Source of the DNA: CAVYXF01 sp963772335 | Lineage (GTDB): Bacteria; Pseudomonadota; Alphaproteobacteria; Rhizobiales; Rhodomicrobiaceae | Direction of reading: 5' to 3' | DNA length: 64,000 bases | NCBI GenBank assembly: GCA_963772335.1 | Contig: CAVYXF010000004.1 | Span: forward strand, 186,001 to 250,000 | Shown here: piece after piece, positions 18,525 through 26,175 of the stretch | Position numbering within the stretch: position 1 is the stretch's first letter | Layout of the letters: the number at the start of each line of letters is the position of its first letter | The notes under the pieces: model-generated | What the model saw: only the letters and a program-made list of their open reading frames with translations | Told to the model about the DNA's origin: nothing | Databases searched by the model: none | Position numbers and translations under genes: made by a program

Positions 18525-19091
18525 TTACCAGTAGCGGCACAGCCGATAGCGATGCCACCAATAGCTGCTGCCCGTGACGATGGCTCTCCGTCTCAGCCAG
18601 GCGCAGTCGCCCCAGTAGTAGCCGTCATAGAACCAGAAACCGATGCTCGGTCCCCAGCCGTAATGCCGGCCGTGGCGACGGATGTAGCTGCGGCTGTGAT
18701 GGCCATGGTGCCTGCGATTGACATGATGGCGTCCGATGTGGTGGCCTCTGTGTCTCACATGCCCATGCCGGCGATGTACCGAGCCATGACGCCGATGCTG
18801 GAATGACCGGTGGACTCCACCTCTGTGATGCCGGCCGCGGCTGAAGCTGCGGTGGCTGCGATAGCCACGACCGATATGGCCACGATGGCCGTGTCCACGC
18901 ATGCCGTGCCGGCCCCCGCCGCCATGACGGCGCGCGCGGACCTCCTGGAGGAGGGGCGTTGTTTGCGCATTGAGCGCGTTTAGATATTGCGCACCCATAT
19001 ATTGCGCGCCTTGCGCATTCTGCGACGAGACGGGGCCGAATAGCACGAACGCGCATGCTACCGACAGCGCCAGGAAGACCTTCCGAAACAT
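18525..19091 (-). CDS. Secreted His/Arg-rich protein with DCxWLR...YWWxRYRxC motif (paralogue B)
   Basis: 188 residues. The ATG at 19091 has AAGGAAA upstream and starts MFRKVFLALSVACAF, a signal peptide ending near AQGAQ. The mature region is extremely rich in His, Arg and Gly (runs such as RHHGHHSRSYIRRHGRHYG). It then ends DCAWLRRRAIVTGSSYWW plus HRYRLCRYW, matching paralogue A position for position. A 14-base leader string AGCCGAGGAACGCA is shared upstream of both start codons. This supports a tandem duplication with shared control. His richness suggests metal or proton binding, but that is inference. It is divergent from the ECF sigma gene. Confidence 0.7.
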   Translation of the reverse strand: MFRKVFLALSVACAFVLFGPVSSQNAQGAQYMGAQYLNALNAQTTPLLQEVRARRHGGGGRHGMRGHGHRGHIGRGYRSHRSFSRGRHHRGGVHRSFQHRRHGSVHRRHGHVRHRGHHIGRHHVNRRHHGHHSRSYIRRHGRHYGWGPSIGFWFYDGYYWGDCAWLRRRAIVTGSSYWWHRYRLCRYW

Positions 19092-19234
19092 TGAAATTTT
19101 CCTTTGCGTTCCTCGGCTTTGAACTGACGATTTATTCATACAACCAGGAAAGACAGGAAAAGTTCGGCAGAAACCGCTATTGGAGCGCCCTATTCCCATG
19201 TGGAGCGGGTCGAAAACGCAAAGTCCGAGCGAGG

Positions 19235-19262
19235 GGAATAGACCGGCGCTCTCCTTCGTATA
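19235..19262 (+). promoter_or_regulatory. Candidate ECF-type promoter for the sigma/anti-sigma operon
   Basis: GGAATA (19235-19240) and CGTATA (19257-19262) are separated by 16 bases, a spacing and composition typical of ECF sigma promoters (-35 GGAA, -10 CGT). A transcript starting 6-7 bases later would begin at or next to the ATG at 19269. No purine-rich ribosome-binding site precedes that ATG, consistent with a leaderless mRNA and autoregulation. Confidence 0.45.
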
Positions 19263-19268
19263 TCCGGC

Positions 19269-19832
19269 ATGACGCAGGATCATTCACGCTTTGATGTCAT
19301 CGGTCAGCTCCCGGCGCTTCGCCGCTACGGGCTTTCGCTGACACGCAACGCGAGCGATGCCGAGGATCTCGTGCACGAGACGCTCGTGCGCGCCTATGAA
19401 AAGCGCGGGACTTTCCGCAGTGATCGGAATTTGCGCGCCTGGCTCTTGTCTATCCTGCACAATTGCTTTGTTGATGGCGCAAGGCGCAAGAAGTCCGAGG
19501 CAGTGAAGCTGCTTCGCGCCGGCGAGCTCATGTCCGATCAGGCGCCAGCGCCGCAGGAGCATGCCGTGCGGCTCGCCCAGCTCCGGCAGATTTTCATGTC
19601 GCTCCCCGATGAGCAGCGGGCCGCCCTGCATCTGGTCGCCATCGAGGGGCTGTCCTACCAGGAAGCCGCCGCGGCCCTCGGCATCCCCACCGGAACGCTG
19701 ATGTCGCGTCTCGGCCGCGCCCGCGCCGCACTGCGTGCCATGGAAGAGGCAAGCACCACAGGCCCGGACGGCCAAGCGCTGCGGGCCGGGCATCTCAGAA
19801 TAGTGGGAGGTTCGGATGATCAATCCCAGTGA
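19269..19832 (+). CDS. ECF-type RNA polymerase sigma factor
   Basis: 187 residues. Region 2 comprises LPALRRYGLSLTRNASDAEDLVHETLVRAYEK and the -10 binding part RNLRAWLLSILHNCFVDGARR. Region 4 comprises LPDEQRAALHLVAIEGLSYQEAAAALGIPTGTLMSRLGRAR, and no region 3 is present, which defines an ECF sigma. The last 17 bases overlap the anti-sigma gene, so synthesis is probably coupled. The candidate promoter directly upstream suggests self-activation. Likely targets to test are the operon itself, the downstream BI-1 gene and the divergent secreted paralogues. Confidence 0.9.
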   Translation: MTQDHSRFDVIGQLPALRRYGLSLTRNASDAEDLVHETLVRAYEKRGTFRSDRNLRAWLLSILHNCFVDGARRKKSEAVKLLRAGELMSDQAPAPQEHAVRLAQLRQIFMSLPDEQRAALHLVAIEGLSYQEAAAALGIPTGTLMSRLGRARAALRAMEEASTTGPDGQALRAGHLRIVGGSDDQSQ

Positions 19833-20589
19833 TCCCATCACCGAGACCGATCTTCACGCGTATATCGACGATCAGCTCGGCGTCCAGCGCCGCATCGAGG
19901 TCGAGGCGCATCTATCACGCCATCCGGACATGGCGGCGAGGATGATGTCGGATCTGCGCAGCCGCGACGAGCTGCGGCTTGCGCTCGCCGATCAGAGCGT
20001 GGTGGAGCGGGTTGCCACCTATGAAGCAGCCCGGCGGCTTTCGCGTGCGCTGTCGCGCGACGTGCTGCTGGGCCGTCTGCGCCGGATCGCCGCGGTGGTG
20101 GCATTCGTTGCGATCGGGTGGTTTGCGCATGGCGAGTACGGTTCGCTTGGCATCTCGGCGAGCATCGCTTCGGCGCCGCCGCCCGCCTATGTCGATGACG
20201 CGGCGCGTGCCCACCGTACCGCATTGGTGCGAGCCTCGATGCATTCCCAGCCGGGGTTGCCGGACTATGACCCGGAGGAGATCCGTTCGGCGACCGCAAT
20301 AGTCGTGCCGAAGCTGCCCCAGGGCTGGCAGGTGCTCGATGTCCAGGTTTTCCCTTCGACTTATGGGCCGAGCGTCGAAATGGCGATTCGCAGCGATACG
20401 CTCGGCACGTTGTCGCTGTTCGCGGTCCGGCCCGGAGGCTTCAATGTCCGGCCGACCACCGTCGCGGCCGAGGACGAGGTGACGGCGATTTACTGGCAGC
20501 TCGGTGAGGTCGCCTATGCCCTGGTCGGCAAGGCCGAGAGCAGCGCGCTCGAGAAGGCCGCCAACACTCTTGTGGAAACTCTTTATTAG
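19816..20589 (+). CDS. Membrane-anchored anti-sigma factor
   Basis: 257 residues. An N-terminal cytoplasmic helical segment (TETDLHAYIDDQLG ... RIEVEAHLSRHPD) has the shape of the anti-sigma domain of RsiW-like factors but lacks the Cys pair of the zinc-binding ZAS motif. A single membrane helix follows near residues 93-110 (IAAVVAFVAIGWFAHGEYG). The remaining about 145 residues would be periplasmic and include VVPKLPQGWQVLDVQVFPS. It overlaps the sigma gene by 17 bases and probably sequesters that sigma at the membrane until an envelope signal is sensed. Confidence 0.8.
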   Translation: MINPSDPITETDLHAYIDDQLGVQRRIEVEAHLSRHPDMAARMMSDLRSRDELRLALADQSVVERVATYEAARRLSRALSRDVLLGRLRRIAAVVAFVAIGWFAHGEYGSLGISASIASAPPPAYVDDAARAHRTALVRASMHSQPGLPDYDPEEIRSATAIVVPKLPQGWQVLDVQVFPSTYGPSVEMAIRSDTLGTLSLFAVRPGGFNVRPTTVAAEDEVTAIYWQLGEVAYALVGKAESSALEKAANTLVETLY

Positions 20590-20606
20590 GCAACGGAGCT
20601 AAACTG

Positions 20607-21332
20607 ATGAAAAACACACCTGGCACGCGCTTTGGCTGGCAGGCGTCCGGCGCCCGCGGCGATGCGGCATTGTTCGATGAAGGTCTGCGCCAGCACATGC
20701 TGCGCGTTTACAACTATATGGGCCTTGGGCTGGTGGTGACCGGTATCGTGGCTTATATCGTCGGCACCACGCCCGCGCTCTATGTGCCGATCTTCTCCTC
20801 GCCGCTTAAATGGGTGGTGATGCTGGCGCCGCTCGGCTTCGTGCTGTTCTTCTCGTTCCGCATCGAGCAGATGTCGGCATCGACTGCACAGGGGCTGTTC
20901 TGGGCGTTTTGCGCGACTATGGGCCTGTCGCTGGCCTCGGTTTTCCTGGTGTTCACGGGGGTCAGCATCGCGCGCACCTTCTTTATCGCAGCGGCGATGT
21001 TCGGCGCCACCAGCCTTTACGGCTACACCACGCGGCGCGACCTTTCGCAGTTCGGCTCGTTCCTGATCATGGGGCTGATCGGCGTCATTATCGCCAGCCT
21101 GGTGAACCTGTTCCTCGGCTCGACAGCCCTGCAATTTGCCATCTCGGTGATCGGCATCCTGGTCTTCGTCGGGCTGACTGCCTGGGACACCCAGGCGATC
21201 AAGGAGCAATATGCTGCGAGCCTCGACCGGGAAGCCACACAGAAGCTCGCCGTATTCGGCGCGTTGTCGCTCTATCTCAATTTCGTCAACATCTTCCAGC
21301 TTCTACTCAACTTCACCGGCGAACGTGAATAA
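20607..21332 (+). CDS. Bax inhibitor-1/YccA family membrane protein (copy 2)
   Basis: 241 residues, seven helices, clearly paralogous to the protein at 14457. Shared blocks include HMLRVYNYMGLGLVVTGIVAY, SLYGYTTRRDLSQFGSFLIMG, LQFAISVIGILVFVGLTAWDTQ and the C-terminal LYLNFVNIFQLLLNF. It starts 17 bases after the anti-sigma stop with GGAG upstream, so it is the third gene of the sigma/anti-sigma operon. A terminator follows. An ECF-controlled second copy would make this BI-1 an envelope-stress-induced isoform; this is inference from operon structure. Confidence 0.9.
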   Translation: MKNTPGTRFGWQASGARGDAALFDEGLRQHMLRVYNYMGLGLVVTGIVAYIVGTTPALYVPIFSSPLKWVVMLAPLGFVLFFSFRIEQMSASTAQGLFWAFCATMGLSLASVFLVFTGVSIARTFFIAAAMFGATSLYGYTTRRDLSQFGSFLIMGLIGVIIASLVNLFLGSTALQFAISVIGILVFVGLTAWDTQAIKEQYAASLDREATQKLAVFGALSLYLNFVNIFQLLLNFTGERE

Positions 21333-21375
21333 GGGAAGCTGCGATCGCGTCGGGCGAGCGCCCGCGTGATTGTCC

Positions 21376-21416
21376 GAGAGCCGGGCGGGGATAGCCTCGC
21401 CCGGCTCTCTGTCTTT
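21376..21416 (+). terminator. Rho-independent terminator after BI-1 copy 2
   Basis: A 12-base perfect stem, GAGAGCCGGGCG (21376-21387) with CGCCCGGCTCTC (21398-21409), has a 10-base loop and is followed by TGTCTTTC. It closes the sigma/anti-sigma/BI-1 operon. Confidence 0.8.
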
Positions 21417-21479
21417 CAAATCTCGGGTGCCACGCGTTCAGCGAACTTGCTGTTCGAGGCTCCGCTGAAACCACTTTAG

Positions 21480-21585
21480 AGCGCTGGACGCTCCGCGTCA
21501 CGCGGAGCTGCGCTCTAACTCTTTATTGGTGCATCAGATTTGTCCGAAAAGTGCGTACACTTTTCGGTCCGATGCACTAGAACGA
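21480..21585. repeat. Pair of palindromic repeat elements
   Basis: Two palindromes sit back to back. The first is AGAGCGC ... GCGCTCT enclosing GCTCCGCGT / ACGCGGAGC. The second is a perfect 24-base palindrome whose arms are CCGAAAAGTG and CACTTTTCGG around CGTA, nested inside GTGCATC ... GATGCAC. This resembles REP-like intergenic elements seen in Rhizobiales. They lie between the BI-1 terminator and the 3' end of the Spy-like gene. Confidence 0.65.
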
Positions 21586-21595
21586 CGAACGAGCT

Positions 21596-22165
21596 CTAGC
21601 GGTCGTGGTGACGGTGAGAGAACCACCCGTGGTCATCCCAGCGGTCGGCCAGCTCGCGGCGCTGTTCGGGGGTCAGAACCTGCGCCGCTTCGGTCACAGC
21701 CTGAACGAGTTGCTTAGAGGCAGCATCAACCTTGCCGACCTGCTCGGCGCGCAAGGCCTCAAAGGCGTTTGGATCGATCGTGTCGGCCCGCAACAGCTCC
21801 ACGACCTTCTCGCGCGTGTCTCCCGGCTTGATGCCTAGGTTGGAGAGATCGTTCAACGTACTCTTGAAGATGCCGGTGACCTTATCGCGCTGTTCCGGCG
21901 TCGCATCGACACGCTCCAGCACGCGGTCGACACGATGATCGAGATGCCGTCCCATCCGCTCCGGATTAAAGCCCTGATGCGCTGCCGCGCTTAAGATCCA
22001 CCACGGCCCGCCATGCAGGCTGCCGGCGGCGAATCCACCGATTGCGCCGACGCCGAGAAGCAGTGCACCGGTCAGCGCACCGCGCCAGCGGCGGCGCCGA
22101 GGGCCGCCATTCGGCGCGCCAGGCTGCGGAAGCTGCTCGCTATTATCCGTTTCCGTCATATCCAC
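21596..22165 (-). CDS. Spy/CpxP-like periplasmic protein (heavy-metal sensor domain)
   Basis: 189 residues. A basic stretch precedes one membrane helix (ALTGALLLGVGAIGGFAAG), after which the chain is periplasmic. The domain contains two LTxxQ-like repeats in altered form: VDATPEQRDKVTGIF and VLTPEQRRELADRW, with a helical middle rich in charged residues. It ends in a His-rich tail WFSHRHHDR. Spy/CpxP/ZraP proteins are ATP-independent periplasmic chaperones or metal-stress sensors. The uncleaved-looking anchor and His tail favour a membrane-tethered metal-responsive form. It is divergent from the IclR gene. Confidence 0.72.
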   Translation of the reverse strand: MDMTETDNSEQLPQPGAPNGGPRRRRWRGALTGALLLGVGAIGGFAAGSLHGGPWWILSAAAHQGFNPERMGRHLDHRVDRVLERVDATPEQRDKVTGIFKSTLNDLSNLGIKPGDTREKVVELLRADTIDPNAFEALRAEQVGKVDAASKQLVQAVTEAAQVLTPEQRRELADRWDDHGWFSHRHHDR

Positions 22166-22407
22166 TCTCCATCTGCCTTAAGCCAATGCGATGCAATCAT
22201 GCGTGGCTAAAACATAGAGCGTGCTTGTTTCGGCCCAACCCCGCTTATGTAAAGTTTTGTAAAGGGCGCAGGAGTGCCAGGTTCTCTTTGAGCACCTGGC
22301 GTAACGGCAGGTGAGGTAAAAAAAGTCGACGCCCGAAACTATTCGTTCCGCCGTGTACAAATCAATTATACTAGACACACCGGAGCGGTGAAAAGTGGGG
22401 GACGGCG

Positions 22408-23283
22408 ATGAACGCGCGGCGCAGGAAGGCGGCACTTTCGCGTGCCGCTGGAGGCCCTGGTTCACGCCACCAATCCGCAAAAAGTGAAGTTACGCGAGAG
22501 GTTAAAGCTTCCGCTGCCATGGGACAAACGCGACTCGAACGGCCGATGCTGCTGCGCGCGCTCAAACTGCTGGAAACGGTGGCAGCGGCCGGTCGCGACC
22601 TGTCGCTTTCGGAGCTTGCCTCGATCCTCGATCTGCCGAAGCCGACCGTTTTCCGGCTCACGCAGCGTCTCGAGCATGGCGGATATGTTGCCAGGGAGCC
22701 CGGGAAGACGGGCTTTACGATCGGTCCACGTCTCCTGCGCCTGAGCTTCGACGTCATGCGCACCAGCGGTACCAATGCCGAGCGCCGCTCGATATTGAAG
22801 GCTCTCGTGGCTGCTGTTGGCGAAAGCTGCAACTTCACCATGCTCTCCGGTTCGGAGGTGCTCAACCTGGACCGCGTGGAAACCCGCTGGCCGCTGCGTG
22901 CTCATCTGGAGCCGGGTTCGCGCATGCCGCTGCACTGCACCGCCAGCGGCAAGCTGCTCCTGGCCTTCCTGCCCCCCGACCGGCGAAAACGGCTGCTCGA
23001 GAGCCTGCAGCTCACTCGCTATACGCCTTCGACGCTGACCAGCGTGGAGGCTCTCGAGGAGGAATGCGCGAGGATCGTCGGCAGGGGCTACAGCACGGAC
23101 AACGAGGAATTTTTGCGCGGCCTCATTGCCGTCGCCGTTCCAGTTATGGCCACTTCGGGCGCGACTGTTGGCGCGATTGCCTGTCACGCACCGTCTGCAC
23201 GGCTGGCCCTTCAGGACGCGATCGGATGCCTGCCGGCGCTGCGCGAGGCCGCAAGCAAGCTCGCGACCACATTGCCCGATTAA
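22408..23283 (+). CDS. IclR family transcriptional regulator
   Basis: 291 residues. A variable N-terminus of about 45 residues precedes the winged helix (LLRALKLLETVAAAGRDLSLSELASILDLPKPTVFRLTQRLEHGGYV). The IclR effector domain follows (about 120-285), with LHCTASGKLLLAFLP, GYSTDNEEFLRGLIAVAVPV and GAIACHAPSARL. Family members control catabolic operons and bind small organic acids. No catabolic operon is directly adjacent, so the target is unknown. Start choice is uncertain: GTGGGGGACGGCG precedes the ATG at 22408, and a second ATG at 22519 is possible. The upstream region has a hairpin GCCAGGT ... ACCTGGC. Confidence 0.88.
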   Translation: MNARRRKAALSRAAGGPGSRHQSAKSEVTREVKASAAMGQTRLERPMLLRALKLLETVAAAGRDLSLSELASILDLPKPTVFRLTQRLEHGGYVAREPGKTGFTIGPRLLRLSFDVMRTSGTNAERRSILKALVAAVGESCNFTMLSGSEVLNLDRVETRWPLRAHLEPGSRMPLHCTASGKLLLAFLPPDRRKRLLESLQLTRYTPSTLTSVEALEEECARIVGRGYSTDNEEFLRGLIAVAVPVMATSGATVGAIACHAPSARLALQDAIGCLPALREAASKLATTLPD

Positions 23284-23369
23284 TCGGCGGTAAGAGCCGA
23301 CAGCAGCGACGAGCGCAACTTTCAGCCTGCCTGGATCGTTGTCCGAATAGTTTTTCGAGGAGATCAAGC

Positions 23370-23627
23370 ATGGCGACAGCAAGCAAGAAGCATATGGGCG
23401 CCGGTGACGAAGGCAAGGGGAGCGGAACGGGCGCCATGACCGACATTCAGAAAGACAAAATCGAAGAGAACATGGTCCTCTCCAATCGCGACAAGGCCCA
23501 GCATTCGCCCCAACGGGGCTTGGATAGCAAGCACGTCCAGTCCGAGCAGTATCAGGACGCCGCCGACAACCGGCTTCCGGAGGAGGACGGGAGCGAGGAC
23601 GACGCGGCTGACGAGACGCAGCCCTAA
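23370..23627 (+). CDS. Small hydrophilic acidic protein, function unknown
   Basis: 85 residues, with GAGGAGA upstream of the ATG at 23370. The sequence is highly polar with no hydrophobic core or Cys (MATASKKHMGAGDEG at the start, EEDGSEDDAADETQP at the end), suggesting an intrinsically disordered protein. Short proteins of this type are common in Rhizobiales next to DUF6496-type genes and are often stress-associated, but I cannot name a family. The longer open frame upstream in the same phase overlaps the IclR gene out of frame and is not the start. Confidence 0.6.
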   Translation: MATASKKHMGAGDEGKGSGTGAMTDIQKDKIEENMVLSNRDKAQHSPQRGLDSKHVQSEQYQDAADNRLPEEDGSEDDAADETQP

Positions 23628-23688
23628 GCGATTGTCGTCGAGCAATGGTGCGGGGCTGGATACATAGCTGGCTCCCCCATCCCTGCTG

Positions 23689-24075
23689 TCAGTCCAAGGC
23701 GCGCTCCAGCTGCGCTTTCGACATCTTCGAACGCCCCGGAATGTCGCGGCGCTTGGCCTCCTCGTAGAGCTCCGACTTGGTCTTTTCGCCGCTATTGCGC
23801 TGCGATCCGCTGCTCGTCTTGACAGATTTGCCTTCGGTCCGGTCCTTAGCGGTATCGCCTCGGCGTTCCTTGGCCTTGGTCTGTTGCAGATGCTCCTTAT
23901 TCTCTTTCGGGCTCTCATATTTGGATGCGCCGGCTTCCGAGAGCGCGATGGCAATAGCCTGCTTCGGGTTCTTCACTTTCGGGCCGCTGCCGCGGATGCG
24001 AAGTTCGCCATGCTTGTACTCATGCATGACGCGCTCGACCGTCTCTTTCTGCGCCTTTGATTGATGTTTGGCCAT
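23689..24075 (-). CDS. DUF6496 family small basic protein
   Basis: 128 residues from the ATG at 24075, which has CAGGAG 9 bases upstream. The N-terminal DUF6496-like core reads ETVERVMHEYKHGELRIRG ... KNPKQAIAIALSEAGASKY. The second half is Lys/Glu/Arg-rich and ends in a SAP/Rho-N-like helix pair, TKSELYEEAKRRDIPGRSKMSKAQLERAL. A DNA- or RNA-contacting role is plausible from this C-terminal helix pair, but function is not established. It is convergent with the small acidic protein gene. Confidence 0.65.
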   Translation of the reverse strand: MAKHQSKAQKETVERVMHEYKHGELRIRGSGPKVKNPKQAIAIALSEAGASKYESPKENKEHLQQTKAKERRGDTAKDRTEGKSVKTSSGSQRNSGEKTKSELYEEAKRRDIPGRSKMSKAQLERALD

Positions 24076-24098
24076 GGCTGGAAACTCCTGCTGTTTCC

Positions 24099-24251
24099 AT
24101 GCCGAACGTCGCGCACGGCGACGTGTTCCCCGCAGCGCGGTTCTTCGGCCATGTCGCCATCGACGACAAGACCGAGCAGCTGACCATGACCCTGGGCGAC
24201 GTTGGCGATAACGCGCTCTGGTCCAAGACGCTCGACCCGCAGCGCGGCTGA
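24099..24251 (+). pseudogene. Possible 3' remnant of a longer gene, unidentified
   Basis: An open frame of about 50 residues, containing FPAARFFGHVAIDDKTEQL and ending TLGDVGDNALWSKTLDPQRG, looks like the C-terminal beta strands of a larger enzyme, possibly a PhoD-like phosphatase. There is no ribosome-binding site and no upstream domain; the sequence before it is the DUF6496 gene on the other strand. I read it as a stranded gene end left by deletion. The parent family is a guess. Confidence 0.3.
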
Positions 24252-24391
24252 GCGGGCGATAACGACGCTGGCGGGCGGGAACCCGGTCAGCGCCACCTTC
24301 TCCGACACAAGCCCGCGATAGAGCTGGCCGGATGGATTTCCGCTGATAGAGTGGCGGCGATCTATTGGCGGGCAGGTTCGGAGAAGCAGAA

Positions 24392-24805
24392 ATGGCCGAG
24401 GTCGAGATAAGGCGCGAGCAGGGTCTGTCCGTGCCGGAATTTCTGGATGTGCTACACCGCTCGGGCCTTGCCGAACGCCGGCCGGTCGATGAGCTGGACC
24501 GCATCGCTGCGATGCTCGCGAATGCCAATCTCTTCATCACCGCGCGGGATGAGGGGAAGCTGGTCGGCGTTTCGCGTTGTGCAACCGATTTCGCCTATTT
24601 CTGCTACTGCTCTGACCTCGCCGTCGACAAAGCCTATCAGAAAAGCGGCATCGGCCGACGTCTGTTGGACGCAACCCGCGCCGAGCTCCACCCCAAGGCC
24701 ACGCTCTACCTCATTGCCGCGCCCGCGGCCGTGTCCTATTACCAGCATATCGGCATGACCCGGCATGACCGTTGCTTCGCTTTCCTGCCGGAAAGTCGCA
24801 GTTGA
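24392..24805 (+). CDS. GNAT family N-acetyltransferase
   Basis: 137 residues. The fold is recognisable from FITARDEGKLVGVSRC (beta strands 2-3), the acetyl-CoA loop in DLAVDKAYQKSGIGRRLLDATR (the Q/RxxGxG/A motif as QKSGIGRR) and a C-terminal LYLIAAPAAVSYYQHIGM typical of YjaB/PA4866-like GNATs. It would transfer an acetyl group from acetyl-CoA to an unknown amine. The start at 24392 follows GGAGAAGCAGA. It lies 11 bases before the mesaconyl-CoA hydratase gene on the same strand and may be co-transcribed with it. Confidence 0.85.
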   Translation: MAEVEIRREQGLSVPEFLDVLHRSGLAERRPVDELDRIAAMLANANLFITARDEGKLVGVSRCATDFAYFCYCSDLAVDKAYQKSGIGRRLLDATRAELHPKATLYLIAAPAAVSYYQHIGMTRHDRCFAFLPESRS

Positions 24806-24816
24806 AGGAGAGGCAC

Positions 24817-25867
24817 ATGGCGGGCAAGGCGAGTTCAGGCAATTTCTTCGAAGACTTCCGCCTCGGCCAGGTGATCACGCACGCGACGCCGCGCACGGTG
24901 ACCGAGGGCGATGTCGCGCTCTATACCGCACTCTACGGCTCGCGCTTCGCCGTCACCTCCTCCGTAGCTTTCGCGAAGGCGGTTGGCTACCGCACCGCGC
25001 CGATCGATGACCTGCTCGTGTTCCACATCGTGTTCGGCAAGACGGTGCCGGACATCTCGCTGAATGCGATCGCCAATCTTGGTTATGCCAATTGCCGCTT
25101 TCTGAAGCCGGTGTTTCCCGGCGACACGCTTTCTGCAACCTCACGAGTTCATAGGCGTTCGGGAAAACTCGAACCGGCGTAGCGGCATTGTCTATGTCCA
25201 GACCACCGGGCGCAATCAGCATGGCGGCACCGTGCTCGACTATGTGCGATGGGTGATGGTGCGCAAACGCGATGAGGCGAATCCGGCGCCGCAGGCGAGC
25301 GTCCCGCAGCTCGATGCGCGGGTGGAGCCCGCCGGGCTCGGCTCTGCCGTGCCGTCTTTCGACCAGGGCGCCTATGACGCAGCACTGGCCGGCGCTCCCT
25401 TCCTCTGGGGGGATTACGAGCCCGGCGAGCGCATCAGCCATGTGGACGGCATGACCATCGAGGAGGCCGAGCACCAGATGGCGACCCGCCTCTATCAAAA
25501 TACCGCCAGGGTGCATTTCGACCAGCACGGCGCGGGCGAGGGCGAGCGGCGGCTCATCTATGGCGGGCACATCATCTCGCTCGCGCGAAGCCTCAGCTTC
25601 AATGGGCTGGCCAATGCCTTTCATGTGGTGGCAATCAATGGCGGCCGGCACGTCGCTCCGACCTATGCCGGCGACACCATCTATGCCTGGAGCGAGGTGC
25701 TGGAGGCGGCCGAGCTCACCGGCCGGCGCGATATCGGCGCCCTGCGGCTGCGCACCATCGCGGTGAAGAACCGCGGATCGGGAGAATTCCCGCTGATGGC
25801 CGACGAGAACAGCTATGAGGAGGGCGTGGTGCTGGATCTCGATTATTGGGTGGTGATGCCGCGTTGA
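24817..25867 (+). CDS. mch: Mesaconyl-CoA hydratase (MaoC family), frameshifted
   Basis: With one base removed near 25144 the gene encodes about 349 residues. It starts after AAGGAGAGG with GNFFEDFRLGQVITHATPRT and the block VTEGDVALYTALYGSRFAVT. After the shift it continues EFIGVRENSNRRSGIVYV, then AEHQMATRLYQNTARVHF, YGGHIISLARSLSFNGLANA and LDLDYWVVMPR. This matches the double hot-dog mesaconyl-CoA hydratase (beta-methylmalyl-CoA dehydratase) of the ethylmalonyl-CoA pathway, interconverting mesaconyl-CoA and beta-methylmalyl-CoA. As written, the first frame stops at 25180-25182. An extra C after TCA at 25141-25143 explains the break, and both halves are otherwise fully conserved, so a sequencing error or very recent mutation is likely. 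Confidence 0.85.
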
Positions 25868-25896
25868 AGCGGCGGGCAGTCATTGGACGGAGAGAT

Positions 25897-25930
25897 GTGG
25901 CGCGGATTCGGAAACCGCGCCACGTTTATT
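25897..25930. terminator. Hairpin terminator between mch and the convergent membrane-protein gene
   Basis: A perfect 9-base stem GTGGCGCGG / CCGCGCCAC with a 9-base loop is followed by GTTTATT. It lies about 30 bases after the mch stop and just before the 3' end of the convergent small gene. Confidence 0.7.
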
Positions 25931-25938
25931 ATGCCCGA

Positions 25939-26175
25939 CTATCTGCTCCGGCCGCCACGGATCAGCTGGATAACGGCGATACCGATCGCGGAGAAGACGA
26001 TCACCATCAGGCAGAGGTAGATCGCCAGGCCCCTGTCCATCGCGAACAGCTCTTCAAACGCCGCGGTGACGAGAGTGGCGATTCGATGTGTTTCGTTCCC
26101 CAGGTCGATGAGAAATGAACCAATGGCTGCGAAGAAGGAGGATATTACCAACGTCCGGTAGAAGCTGCGTGCCAT
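25939..26175 (-). CDS. Small two-helix membrane protein
   Basis: 78 residues from the ATG at 26175, preceded by GAGGAGGG with a short spacer. Two membrane segments are visible: TLVISSFFAAIGSFLIDLG and AIYLCLMVIVFSAIGIAVIQ, separated by a charged loop ETHRIATLVTAAFEELFAMDRG. No named family was recognised. A longer in-frame start at 26226 overlaps the ribosome-binding site and is less likely. Confidence 0.6.
   Translation of the reverse strand: MARSFYRTLVISSFFAAIGSFLIDLGNETHRIATLVTAAFEELFAMDRGLAIYLCLMVIVFSAIGIAVIQLIRGGRSR

Noticed and set aside
19092..19125. GGAAC in the shared leader as an EcfG-type (GGAAC-N16-CGTT) general stress promoter
   Set aside because: No CGTT or close variant is found at the correct distance upstream of either paralogue; the string is more likely a shared leader remnant.
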